In this document: piece by piece, positions 25,081 to 36,802 of the stretch
How positions within the stretch are numbered: position 1 is the stretch's first letter
How the letters are laid out: each line of letters starts with the position of its first letter
Source of the DNA: Centroberyx gerrardi
Taxonomy: Eukaryota; Chordata; Actinopteri; Beryciformes; Berycidae
Direction of reading: 5' to 3'
Assembly: GCF_048128805.1 (NCBI RefSeq)
Contig: NC_136012.1
Coordinates: 12,899,725 to 12,963,724 of the forward strand
DNA length: 64,000 nucleotides
Notes under the pieces: model-generated
The model's input: only the letters and a program-made list of their open reading frames with translations
Databases searched by the model: none
What the model was told of the DNA's origin: nothing
Program-made: the position numbers and the translations under genes

Positions 25081-25538
25081 CTCTAGGTGGGCCCTCTAGG
25101 TGGTCGTCCTCCCACTGTGATTGCTGTTGCAAGAGCCACAAGAGCGAGCGCGAGGGAGAGAGCGGCACTTCCTTCAACGAGCTCTCCACCTCCTGCTCTG
25201 AGACCCAGTCGGAGGCGAGCTCCCCGCAGGGCACCGTGATCTGCGGCCCGGTGACCCGGCAGCCCAACATCCAGACGCTGGACCGCCCCATGAAGAAAGG
25301 ACCCATTCATATGCTGCAGCAGGCTGAGATGCGGCGGAAGACGGACATGCTACGCGTGCGAACCTTTGGGGTGCGAGAGCGAGAGGCGGCGAAGAGGAAA
25401 GCAAACAAGGAGAAGATGACTCCGGAGCAGGAGCTGGAGAAATGCATCCAGGACTTCCGCCGCATTAGAATTCCGGAGCGCTTTCCAGAGAGGAAGTACA
25501 TGTGGCAATCAGAGCTCCTAAGAAAGTACCGTCTCTAA
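15498..25538 (+). CDS. kctd16: BTB/POZ domain protein KCTD16, GABA-B receptor auxiliary subunit (complete; spans one intron)
   Basis: The two exons 15498-16320 and 25087-25538 join to a 424-residue protein, close to the human length of about 428. In the family, the T1/BTB domain binds the GABA-B2 C-terminal tail at the plasma membrane and shapes G-protein and GIRK current kinetics. Visible here are the T1/BTB domain at about 24-122 (VIELNVGGQVYYTRHATL, then DRDGFLFRYVLDYLR), an H1 domain at about 155-275 (YITVGFKG...RYTCRFYLKFRHLERAFDML), and a C-terminal H2 region ending WQSELLRKYRL. The Cys cluster HCDCCCK and the VICGPVTRQ block mark KCTD16 and argue against KCTD12, which lacks H2. The start ATG at 15498 matches the family N-terminus MALS. 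It lies divergent to nr3c1, the same neighbour group as in other vertebrates. Confidence 0.97.
17400..17860 (+). repeat. Purine-rich (GA/GGA) strand-asymmetric tract
   Basis: About 450 bases are almost entirely A and G on the plus strand, with GAGG and GAGAGA runs. The tract produces long low-complexity open frames on both strands (for example minus 17453-17962, rich in Leu, Ser and Pro) that are composition artefacts. Confidence 0.85.
20275..20288 (+). repeat. G14 homopolymer
   Basis: An uninterrupted run of 14 G in the kctd16 intron. Length is uncertain by assembly because homopolymers are often miscounted. Confidence 0.9.
20921..20995 (+). repeat. (GGT)n followed by G-runs; quadruplex-prone
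   Basis: About six GGT units lead into four or more runs of five or more G separated by single T, then GGGGG again after a short loop. This satisfies the usual G-quadruplex pattern on the plus strand. Confidence 0.85.
23130..23175. repeat. (AC)n microsatellite
   Basis: About 23 perfect dinucleotide units in the kctd16 intron. Confidence 0.97.
24733..24764. repeat. (AC)n microsatellite
   Basis: About 16 perfect dinucleotide units in the kctd16 intron, 320 bases before the second exon. Confidence 0.97.
24999..25080 (+). repeat. kctd16: (GT)n-TTTGGTATA-(TG)n compound microsatellite at the kctd16 3' splice site
   Basis: Two TG tracts of about 19 and 17 units are separated by a short AT-containing break. 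The second runs to within six bases of the acceptor CTCTAG at 25081-25086, so the normal polypyrimidine tract is replaced by UG repeats in the transcript. Confidence 0.95.
25087..25538 (+). CDS. kctd16: kctd16 coding exon 2 (C-terminal H2 region) and stop
   Basis: The acceptor TTCTCTAG is followed by GTGGGCCCTC. The first two bases complete Arg275, giving R-G-P-S-R-W, which aligns with the known RExSRW-type junction of KCTD16. The frame ends KYRL-TAA at 25538. The 3' UTR opens with (GT)6 and about 85 bases of GA-rich repeat. A weak candidate poly(A) signal ATTAAA lies at 26518, but the 3' end is not otherwise marked. Confidence 0.95.
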
Positions 25539-25543
25539 GTATG

Positions 25544-25590
<47 letters not shown>

Positions 25591-25610
25591 AGAGAGAGAG
25601 AGAAAGACAA

Positions 25611-25640
<30 letters not shown>
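25544..25640 (+). repeat. (GT)n(GA)n microsatellite in kctd16 3' UTR
   Basis: Six GT units and then GA repeats with AAAG interruptions begin five bases after the stop codon. Confidence 0.95.
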
Positions 25641-25641
<1 letters not shown>

Positions 25642-26035
25642 TGAAAGAGCGTTTGCGGTAGTATCATGTGGAAGTATCACTATCCATGCAGGGTATTAGA
25701 CAAAAACTGCATAGGCTGTAGACTGCACTCTCAAAGACACAAACTGTAATCGCAAAAAAAACAAAGATGGCCACTTTCCCGCCAGCATGACTAGTGGAGC
25801 ACACACAGTACAGGGCCACGTGCGTCATTGATTTGTAACGTATGCACAGTGTTGTGTATGATATGCACATGTGTAAATCAGGTTACTCCTGTTGGGGCTT
25901 ACAACCCTTCCCACACCAGGGTGGTGCGCTGACCCCGCTCTCACTTCCGAGGGCTGCGGTTGGGAACCAGGCGTGCTAAAGGCTACATCACTAGTTCAAG
26001 CAACAAAGCAACCTCAGGGGCAACATTATTGCAAT

Positions 26036-26141
26036 TAGCTCATCAACCTATCACATACTGTATGTGCAAGTAGCTCATCGACGTTATCACATACCGTACG
26101 TGCAAATAGCTCATCGACCTGTCACGCGCTGTATGTGCAGT
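26036..26141 (+). repeat. Minisatellite, three copies of a 35-36 bp unit
   Basis: Copies at 26036-26070, 26071-26106 and 26107-26141 share TAGCTCATC(A/G)AC...TATCACATAC...GTATGTGCA with a few substitutions. In copy 1 the unit carries the perfect inverted repeat CACATAC-T-GTATGTG. Confidence 0.9.
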
Positions 26142-29100
26142 TACCCACAATAGCTGTTTTTTTCGATGGATGTACCAAGATGGTGCTGTGCGTTCGCAAT
26201 GGAATTTCACTACTCCACAGATGACACATCGACTTATAGTAGGCTACGATAACGGCACTGCATGTCATTTCACCCCTAGCGTATGAAATATAAAAAAAAA
26301 CCATTCAATTCATTGTTTCGTGTGGTGGATTTAAACCGGTGAGTTACGACTGAGGCTAACTTCAATGAGGAAAGCACTGCCTAGATCTCTGTTTGCTATT
26401 GTAAACATTTTTGTCTAATGTTGTCATTATGTGTTGGATAGATAATGTTGTGTAGGTAGAGTATATAATGCCAATGGGTATTTGATTAATCCTTGATTGT
26501 AAGTGTGCAAAAAAACTATTAAATGGGTCGGAAATTTATTTATTTGTGTTCCTATCTGCTTGATCGCAGTGCAGTTCTTGTCACCTTCAGTTGAATTCAG
26601 TTTCTGAGTGAAGTTTCTCAATGAAGTTTCTCCTCTCAGAGTTGACAGGATTGAAGACCGGCTTGGATGTTGAACAATTAATCAAAGAGGATTTTAGAAT
26701 TTAGCACAATAGCTGGGTTTGAGATTTTTCCCTGAATCTGAATAAGTCGCTCCACTGGACTGAAATCAAAACCGTCTTGCCTTGTGTTGCACCCCCTCCC
26801 CCCCCTTCCCCCCAGCCCCCTCCACACAAATTGGCTTCATTTAAGAAGCGAAATAGATATCTCCTTGTTGACATTTTAACGTGCGCCTCTTCCTCTTGAG
26901 AGGAACTCAAGGAAACGGGAAGAGAACCATAGCTGTGCATCACAAGCACCGTTTATAGATGGCACTATTTTTAGCGAGCAGATTCTGCAGTGTCGCCACA
27001 TTGCATCTGCAAGGAACAAGGCTTGGGGACCGCACCACCGCAACCCCAAAAACAGAGGCTGTGATGATAGATGAAGAACTGTCTCCCTCTTGGGACAGCA
27101 AGTGTCCTCCAACACAAGTTCAAAGGAAAAAGCTTTGTTAGGGCTTTGTGAGACGCACGACTGGGTGATACAGTGTGCGCTGTACGCAGTGAGCCATTTA
27201 ATAAAAAACAGAAAGGAGATTTTTTCAGAGTGGAAGCATGAGACAGGTAGCCCTATAGCCCTTCTGCCTTACTCAGCTCAGGCATAAGTTTGAATGGAGA
27301 CCTATAATCCTGGTCACATACGGCCAATCATCAGCATTCATCCATATGCGGCGAGGGAGGAGGTAAAAAAAAAAAACATTCTTAGGGCTTAACAGTCTTT
27401 GTCGAGCTTTTATAGAGATATGGGTTTGGATGTGAATGCATTTCAAGAAGCTAATATTGAAACAGGGCATTAGGTTCCTGTAGCAGAGAATAAAATAGCA
27501 AAAACCTGGAAGGGGACTGTAACATAATGAATTTGTCAAGGATATAGTGGCTGTTCTTCCTCCCCTCTGCGATGCACCCGGACCCATATCTCTTACCGTC
27601 TCAGCCACCATTCAATAGGAGCACAGCATGAAATCTCTCAGTTTGAAATCCTATGCCTTACTCCCCGTCTTTGAAAACCAAATCCGTTTTGGATGGCATT
27701 TCACCTCACGCTTAGCACAATCTGAATCCTGATGAAAAATCAATGCATCTGTTTTTGCATATCAAATATGCTCAGCATCACTACGTGGGCCTGGTGTGTT
27801 TCCTCGGCCTGGTTGACGCTGCCGGCCTCTCCCACAGACCCACCTGACCCCGGCCCCGGCCACTCTCCTCCCCTGCAGGGTCTATTACCCAGCCGATCAA
27901 TAGCCACAGATCCTGGCCCCGGCCTATAGACAGCCTTCCAGTCTTTATAGATGGTCGATAACCAACATCCTCTCCTAGGATGCAAAGTAACATTAAAATC
28001 TTCAATCACAAAACATCACTGCCACTGCTAACCACCCTCAATTATCCAGCAGGGTTGCCTGCAGGCCTTGCATTTCCCGCAACAGCTTTCTTCAGCGTGA
28101 GACAGGTCTGACAGAATGATTACAGCCCTTGTATTAGAAAATTACAATGCCGCAAAGGTTGTGTGATTTCACGAGTGGGAGAATTATCCTGCTTATCAGC
28201 TATTAGTGCTACAAGAAAAGACACAGTTATTCACACATAGAATAATAGAGGCATGATGTAAAACCAAGCAAGCGGGATTTCATTTTTAATCCAATGAATA
28301 TATAAACAGCAAACTCAGAATGATGAATTATATGAGGTGTGGAGGAGACTATAATCCTTCACTTTCCCTTAGCCTTATAAATCTGAGATGGTACCTGGTG
28401 CTACCATTGTAATGCGGAAGATGTCGAAAACTATACATCAAGGCAGGCACTCGATAACTTCTGGCAAGCTTGACAGTTGGATTAGAATAATAAAATATGC
28501 AATTTATCTGCTTCGTCTGAAAAACATCCAAATTCTTACTGGGAGAGGTCTTGTTGCCTGCAGCATGTCTCCATAAATATCCAAGGCCAACATGTTTTTT
28601 CTGCTCACTCATCTAATTTTAGATGACTGACATCCCAGAGCTTTACAAGAGCTGGGGAAGTGAATGTTTACATGGGTGACTAACGGGAAGATTTAAGATC
28701 TTTCTCCCGAGGTTGACATCTTTGTTATTTGCATATTTGTTCATCGTGATGGGGGGTGGGGGGAGTATATTCCCAGGTTCAAGCTACATTGTGAAGTTTC
28801 GGGGAGAAAAACTCACTTAGAATAATCATTTGCGAATCCTTGGAGCTTATTTAAAATCTTACAACAACTTATTTTGTTTGCCTAGGAGATACTTCTGTTA
28901 TAAAAATGTGAGAGGGTAGCTAACCACAGCACAACATTCTGACTTCACATACTTCTCCGGGGTCCAGCTTTCCATTACAGACGCTTATTTGTTCAGTACA
29001 AAATATATTTCATAGACTATTACGAGAGGGTCACAAACGGTATTGTGCTATGAGCAGTGAGCATACTAGACCAATAGATACTGTGCTCTTTTGTGGAGAG

Positions 29101-29364
29101 GCTGCAGGGACTTAGTTAGAGGAATGGAAGGCAACTTATGGCCCTGGAGCACATTTGGGGCCTTACTATGCCCTTATTCTGCCAAGTCTAATGTGTGGAA
29201 ATACCAGTGGCACAGATTACAAATGAATCCAGGGGAAGGAATAACAAAATCAGATTGAATGTCATCACCATCATCCCCTGCAGAAAATTAGGGAGCGTTA
29301 CCCTGCATGGTGGGACGTCCCGGCTAAAACGCAGCTGCAGGGAGAGGGAGACGCGCGTGTGCAC

Positions 29365-29870
29365 GCAGGGGTGTCGCTAGGATTTATGGGCCCCTGTGCA
29401 CAGGAGGAGACTCTGGGCCCCCCTCCACGTTCCTCTCATCACCATTATTCCATCTATGGCAAACATCTATGTCTGCCCATCCACAACTCAAACACATTTC
29501 CACACTTTCATTTACTAATCAATTATAGGAAACATCCCTAATTGAAACTATAGGTTTTGGGCGCTACCCTGATAGCGCTATTTGGCCGCCATAACCAACA
29601 TCCACCAGTAATCTCCTGTTCAAAATCTGTCTAGGGAGCACAGTTTTGTTTTCGTCTGCACAGTACATCATATTTTTGAGATTTTTTTTTTTATTTGTTT
29701 GCAGTTTTGCATATTTCAAACAAACCCCGTTTCAAAACTAGATCAGCGTGAAATAAAAGTGTAAAATATTTCTAAATATATCCTTGAGGACCACAAAAGG
29801 CATTTTAGTCTACTTTAGACTGCCGGGCCTTTAGGGGCCTTGCACAGCTTTTGGGGCCCTAGATAGATCA
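29365..29870. repeat. Unclassified interspersed repeat with GGGCCC-rich ends
   Basis: The left end GTCGCTAGGATTTATGGGCC with CCTGTGCACAGG, and the right end GGGGCCTTGCACAGCTTTTG with GGGCCC, are roughly inverted with respect to each other. The interior is AT-rich with a small GCGCTA...TAGCGC hairpin near 29560. The end words resemble GGGCCC-bearing dispersed fish repeats. The class is not known, and boundaries are approximate. Confidence 0.4.
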
Positions 29871-29909
29871 GAAACATGATTTCTCCCAGTATGGTGCCAC
29901 AGCATGTAT

Positions 29910-29910
<1 letters not shown>

Positions 29911-29945
<35 letters not shown>
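29911..29945. repeat. (CA)n microsatellite
   Basis: About 17 perfect dinucleotide units close to the right end of the preceding unclassified repeat. Confidence 0.97.
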
Positions 29946-29947
<2 letters not shown>

Positions 29948-32900
29948 CAGTGACAGGTGTCAGTCAATGGTGCTGACTTCAGCAGGTGCTGAGTCCACCG
30001 TGAGTCTACTTCTCCACTTCTTTGGCGCCATATCTCCTCCCTCTGCTCGCTCCGCTGGCGCCAGAGCTGAGGTACAGTAACGGACACGCAATCATTCACC
30101 TCCTCAGAGGGCTCAGACAGCCGCTGTCAGCATTAGAGTTAGTTATCTGTATTAGCTGTGTGGCTCCAGACACTCTTGTATCTTGGATTCTCGTTCAAAA
30201 CCCTCTGGGATGCACTCAGACTCCTGCAATGCAAAAGAAAAATGGTTCTGAATCCAGGTGCAAAGCTCCTAATGAGGAAAAAAATATCCGTGGCTCCTGA
30301 GAGACGAGTGGAGGAGGGTAGTGGAGGGGGAGCAGGTACCTACATATCCATGCTCACCTGGGACAAAGAGTCTAACTGTGGGTGACTGGAGGCAGTCTGA
30401 CAGGGGGAGGAGCGAGGGAGAGAAATTAGGGTGCAATGAAAAAAGCCAGTTCACAGCCTTGCTCATGGGGTCAGTCAGCTGAACTTGGAGCTCCACAGAC
30501 TTTTGTGCAGGTGCACTTAGAGTTTTTTTTTAATGTTTCCTCTTAGCAGCTGTAGGGAGTCTGATTTACAGCCAAAGTGTCTTCGGCTCGTCATTTTCTC
30601 CCTCATTACCTTATCCCTTTCTCAAGGACTGCTCTGGAGAATATACAGGCTCAATTAAGCTGTTCTGACCAGAAATCCCATTGCTCATAAATCACCTCCA
30701 AGGGCTACTGCTCAGCGCTGCAGCACCGCAGCGTAAGGAGCGTATAGCGGCGCGTACTGCTGAGCAGGGCAGAGGCCACGGTGCATTATAAATCAAAAGA
30801 AGAGTACAGAGTATATTGCTGCAGGGGATAAAATATTGTGGGACGCCGTATCATAAATCTGGAAAATAATCACTGATTGTCACTGAGCTGTGATATCGGA
30901 CAATGAATACAGCGGGACAGGTAAACAGTTATGATGTTACGGGAGAATGGGCAAGGACTTGCAAACCCTCTTATACAGCCGGCCTCTTAAGAGGGTGAAG
31001 TTATGGCAAGGATCTTTTTTTATTATGAATTTTATTATGGATTTTGTAAATACTTTATACCGGCACAGGCTTCTTACAGGAGCGAAGGCTGATGGCAGAA
31101 CATTTCACCATCCTGCAAAGCCAGAGTTTGTACAGTCAAAATGTGCTGTACTCAGCTTATGTGTCGGCCTATTAAATAATCAGTAGGGGAACATTATCTT
31201 AATTCCTCCCAACATTTTCCCAGTGCACTGCAATTAGAATTGCATGCCAAAACCATACCTTGAGGTGTCGTTGCTTTATAAAGCTTCCTCAAATAGCTTC
31301 AGAGAACTTTTCCTTATGTGTAACCCTTTTTAGTGTATGAGCGAGATAAAGACTCTGTTCGCTGTTAATTTCTTTCATGCCTGTTAACGAGGGCCTGGGG
31401 AGAAACCCTGTTCTGAATGCATTACAGAGCTATTACTGTAGTAAGGGAAATAATCTCAGTATTAAATTTGAGCATTCAATTTGACTCCGAGGCGATAGAG
31501 GGGTTCAGGTTTAATTAAAACAAATCCTTCAGACGACTTATGTGATGCGAGTCTCTAACTCACTATTAGAACAAAATCATTGTTGGAGGGGATCGGCCTG
31601 TCGTGGAATTTGCTGAATTCTCTGTAATTAAAATCAGCTTCATATTGGAGCAAATGAGTAATCATGGCCGGGAGGTGACTGCCATGGCTGTGACGCTGCC
31701 TCAGCATGTGGCACACAAAGCCACAGTGTGAAATGACAGAACCATTCTCTTTCGGTCACAATTCTTGGAATGTAATCCAATCTATTTTCAGTGGTAATCT
31801 GTTGTTTAGAAAGGGTGGGGGGTAGAGTACTTCATACCAGACGCCTCATATTGATGTAAAATATACTAATTTTCCAGCTGTACTTGTGAAGCGGTATTAG
31901 GTTCTCTGGAGAAATAAATCTCTGCAACCATGCTCTCAGTGTCACCTAATACAGTATTGCAAGATGTATTTTTTGAGAGGTACCATACAGTATGCAAAGC
32001 TCAGTGCAGCATGCATGCAAGAACCCCCTCACATTACAAGTGCAAGATTAATCCCCTCAGTGATTATATGTTGCAGACAGATGGTGGATATGCATTATCC
32101 ACATTGGCTGATCTGCTAGCATTCCTCTGTCATCGTCAACAGTGTGCTTACATATCTGCCCAGATTACTTAAAAGCATATTCAGGCCTGAGATTATGAAA
32201 CATGCAGGGAGTAAATTCTGCACATGAATATTCTAGTAGTTCCAGTGGTGAGTTGAAGTAAATTGCTCAGCATCTCAGGGTCAGTTTATGACCTCAGATC
32301 AATAATAATAAGGATAATGAACAGGTCCAAATAATGATCTGATTCCTATTCTGATGGACCGGCAAAGAGTTCTCGTCAGAGCCTGCGGAAAGCTATATTT
32401 TTTTATATACTCTCCTACATGCAGCTGCACTTTACCATACTTTACTCTGTAACTCAACTGCTCTTTTTCCTCAAGACATGATGTGTAGTGCCGATGCTAA
32501 TGTAGTTCCAGCGCTAATAGAGTGCAGCAGTGTAGGGCCAACAGACAAAGTTAATATTTGTTGGTACATGTAATGTGCAAACAACACAAAGCTGAGCACA
32601 TGCTGCTTCTGCTGGAGCAGTGAAAGTGTTAAGACCCCTGCACTCCCATTAATCTCTATTGCTCTGTGTCACTGTTTAGAAAGAAAGGCGAGATTACTCC
32701 CATCCCAGGCCTGAGACTCTCATTTAGCCACATGCTGCAAGCCATTATTCAGCCATCACAGGAAAAGCCACAAAACAAATGGTATTTACCTCATAGGCCA
32801 TATTACTTCAGGCGGTGGGGTGAGAGTGGGGAGGCAAGAGACGGGAAAAGGAAGTGGGGTGGAAGCTGGAGTTTGAAACTCATCATAGAACTGTAGTACA

Positions 32901-33930
32901 TTCACCTCCTCTGAAAGTGTCAGACTGTCATCTGTCATCCGCGAACAGGACAAACGTCTAAAATGAGCTAGAGAGGGATTTGACACAGATGTCTGACATC
33001 GCCATCTAATCCTTCGCTGCATTCTGGAAACACCACGATGGGATCGACTTGATTGCCATAGCAACAAACTCAAATATAATCCTGCAGACCCTGAAAGCTT
33101 GGGTGATTGGGTTTGATTTTGATTATAGTATAAAATCACAGTCTGCCTCTATACCAAAGAATGACTGATTTCCAAATTAGGGCACTGTTAATTAGTCACC
33201 CTCATGAAGACGGCCTTCAATCTATCACAGTCCACAATCAAGAGCTTACTTGTGCAGTTTCAACCCACAAGCTTCTTACACAGCTGACTCATAGATTACC
33301 CTCAAAAGTAACACTGATGACTAAATCTGTTTGTGCTTTAGTCTCTCACATCTCCCTCCATCATTTGCTGTCGTGCCACACGGTCTCGGCTCGCTGCTTA
33401 CAATGTCAACATCTGGACAGTCTTTCATTAATGAACAAGAGGACTTGCTTGTCCGGCCCAAGCAACTGATGTCAAGGTGAAATGAGGAGGGAAGATGAAT
33501 GTGTTGAGGGCGGGCAGTAAGGGGGTGGGGGGGTGGGTAGTGGGGGGTGTTGGTGATACTGAGCCGCCCCGAGAGCGAGCTGTGATAAATCCGCAGTTTG
33601 GGCACCAGCCATGAGCGGAGGACAGGTCCGCTCTGTGATTAACTTCAGATGGAGGAGCGTACAGACCTGGCTGACCAGGATCAGAGCTCCACCAGGAATT
33701 GGGAGACAAGACTTACATACAGGATGAAGAAAATCTCCCTGTCAACAAAATCGCATTTGGGTCACTGTGTCCTCCTGTTATTTTCAGGATAATAGCTAAT
33801 AATGATAGTTTATTACAGAGAATAACAGGTTTATACAGTTTAGGGGTTGATTTTTGGGCTGCTTTTGAAGAACCACTGGAAAGCATTGTGAGAGTACATG
33901 ACAGCAAATGAATATGACACAAACAGGATT

Positions 33931-33966
33931 CTGCTGCTGCTGCTGTGTGTGTGTGTGTGTGTGTGT
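33931..33966. repeat. (CTG)5(TG)n compound microsatellite
   Basis: Short CTG repeat continuing directly into about 11 TG units. Confidence 0.95.
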
Positions 33967-33979
33967 CGGACCTAAAGGC

Positions 33980-34030
33980 CTCACTGTGACCCTTGAGCAA
34001 ATGCATAAGCCCCTCCGAGGGACTGGTGAC
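33980..34030 (+). repeat. SINE-like fragment
   Basis: CTGTGACCCTTGAGCAAATG followed by CATAAGCCCCTCCGAGGGACTGG matches the style of fish SINE bodies (CCTTGAGCAAGGCACTTAACCCC type). It is short and decayed, and no B box was found next to it. Confidence 0.4.
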
Positions 34031-36780
34031 ATTTCTCTGTGTTTGTGTGCCATACACATTACATCCACGGTTCAACAGGAGTCGTGATCTGGCCTCTAGA
34101 TGGCATTCAGTGTCACCTTAATCATTTCTGACACACTTTTCATGGCGGCCATGGCTGCATCCACCACTTATCGAAGAGTGTCAGAGGATCCGGTTGGCCA
34201 GTGCAGCCTGACTGACAGAGACGGGCATGCCAAGGTTTTGGGTTGTACCGGATTTTTTCATTTTTTACTTGGATTTTTCCATTTTTTGCCCCATTTTTGA
34301 CTTTGATTGAAACATTTTTTATGTCTATATTCACCTTTTCTTCTCTCTTCGCCTCTCTCATTGTCTATTTTAGGTCGGCCCGGCAGCACAGCGGTGTGAT
34401 TCTTTGTTTCCTGACCAAGGACCAATTTGCCGTGCTGCATCAGAGACGTTTTGTTGTAGCGGATGTACGTGAATAACAATCAGGGAGAGAGAAAAGAAGA
34501 GGGTGCATCACCTATTTTGAATGCTCTGTGTCTTTGTCTGAAACTGATACTAAGCAAACAGTGTAACACGTGTATCTGTCGACTGAATGGGAATTAGACA
34601 CACACAAAAGCACATCAAAGGGCGTGATTGAGGGGGTTTGTTCCACAGGAGATGAGTGAAGGAAACTCAGCCAGTCATTTCAGATGTGAATTACTTTCAT
34701 CATCCTCAAACATATGGCAGGCCATAATAATCATGTTACTGCTTTTACTTTGAAACAGAGAATTTGCTGTTCACAGTGTCTTGAGGGACGATAAAGAGAG
34801 GCTGTTGCTTTCCTTATTCATAGGCAGGGCAGCATACATGCGTATTGCCCCGGCTTAATTCTGTCCTTCAAGGAACAGAACCAAATCTCTGTCTCTAATG
34901 CTCAGTTCACCTTTGAATTGATGCTCTGTAGAATTACAAGTCCAACAGTCCTTTGGCATATTTATCCTGTAGTTCATATGGAAAAAGGGGAATGGGAAAT
35001 TACTAATTGGTAGACTTTCCCAGTTTCAAGAATGAGAAGTTTACGTGTAAAGATGGAAAGTATTTTTTTTTTTTAAAGAGAAAAAGAATACAAACTGTGC
35101 CAAGACGTGTTTGATGTCCCGCCAACCTTGGAATGTAAAAATGTTTGGCATTACCCTAGCATCATTTTCAAACACACACGATCTGACATTGATATCTCTT
35201 ATGCCACAGATCTTCCTCTTTTAGGATGGATATAAGCCGCTGTGTGCTTCTCAAATAATTGGATCCAAGACTCATGGGATGAAGACCTGCACATTTTCAA
35301 TGCTGGGCCACAGCGTTCTAGTTTCCCATCGGGTTGGATAATGGCCCATTGTAGGGGGAAGTGGTATCCTGTTTCAGGCCTTTCATACCAGCACTGGACT
35401 GGCCAGACAGACAAGAGCTGCTTCTGGAGCGAGGACAAGCAGATAAATAGAGTGAGAGGGGGAAACAGCAGCCACTCTTAGAGGAGGAGGAGAGCAGGAG
35501 GAGTGAAAGAGGAGAGAGAGGAGACGCAAAGGCAGTCCCAGAGGCAGGGAAGAGGCAGCTGGCTCAGAGGTGTGTGTGTCCTATTTTTAGTTTCCCTCAT
35601 GTACATCTCCTACTCAAACAGCTGCTGGAGCATTTGCACACCAAAAGATTTCAGCACCATGGTTTCCGCAGACCAAAGTCCCCGCAAAACAGCAAAGTTT
35701 AACATGACCGTGGCTTAGATGTGTCAGAGATTATTGGCTAAAAGCGCAAGCCCCACCTCATATCTACATACGCTACACAATGACGCGATACGCTTCCCTC
35801 AGGTTGTGTTTTTGTCAGTTTGAATTACTTTTACACATGAGCACAAAGGTGAGGTGTACCGTAAAGTCACATGACCGGAGCGCCACTGATGTGCACTGCC
35901 TGCAGCCTGACAAATAGGCAGGCTGTAAATAGCCTGTGTCCCATGTGAGTAATGTATGGAGGGACACAGGAGGCTGAGACAGCACTCACAGGAGGTCATT
36001 AATGACATGACAGGTTAAGATGTCACACTGATATGCACTGGAACAGCAGGTATGCAACGTGGCTTCTCTCATGTAGGCTGCTGAGGACAGAAGGAATGGT
36101 ATATTTACTACTTCCCCCAAATAACATGGAGGCACTTTGACACCATTAGGGTTACAAATTATTACATTCAAAACACGCTTTAGGAAATCTTAAAATGTTT
36201 TCTAACTACTGAAAGAAAGGCATCTAACAGAATAGCAGCATCTAACATTCAAAGTACATTTTTGTTGTTCCCAGCAGAGTGGATCCCTCTGATTCATATT
36301 TGAAAAATAAATGAAAACGTCCCAGTGCGAAACCTCATTTAGACAATGACTGAATCAACGTCACAGCTGCAATAATGAGCTACTGCATGCGCAGGTGGGG
36401 AGCAACTAAGTGTGCTACCAAGAAGTAAGAAAAGAGGTTGTTTCATTTATTTATCATATATGAAATATTTATAACATTCAATCCGCCAGCAGAGGAGGAC
36501 CAGGCAGAACAAACTGTGGGTGGAAGAACCGCAAAGTTGCTTTATGGATGGATGTTAAAAAAAGCATCTGGTGGAGCGCCACCTGCTACTCAGCATACAT
36601 TTCCTTTCTAAATTACATTCCCAGGCTTTCAGACAGTCATGATTTTGAGTCGACCCAGAGTGACAGCATACTGTAAGCCATTAACATTTCACCCTGTTGT
36701 CTCTTCACAACTTGTCTGTCAGACAAAGGAGTGGAGACCCCACCCAAAGAGAGAGACCCACATATACATGCACATGACTG

Positions 36781-36802
36781 CACACACACACACACACACA
36801 CA
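36781..36802. repeat. (CA)n microsatellite
   Basis: Eleven dinucleotide units in the kctd16-sh3rf2 spacer. Confidence 0.95.

Larger units (their letters stand above)
16321..25086 (+). other. kctd16: kctd16 intron (8.8 kb)
   Basis: The single coding intron lies between GTAAGT (16321) and TTCTCTAG (25079-25086). It holds a long purine-rich tract (17400-17860), a G14 run (20275-20288), a G-rich GGT/G-run cluster (20921-20995) and (AC)n tracts at 23130-23175 and 24733-24764. A (TG)n block abuts the acceptor. No second gene is seen. Conserved enhancers are possible but cannot be recognised without alignment. Confidence 0.85.

Noticed and set aside
26036..26141. CRISPR-like array
   Set aside because: Units are contiguous with no unique spacers, there are only three copies, and this is a vertebrate genome.
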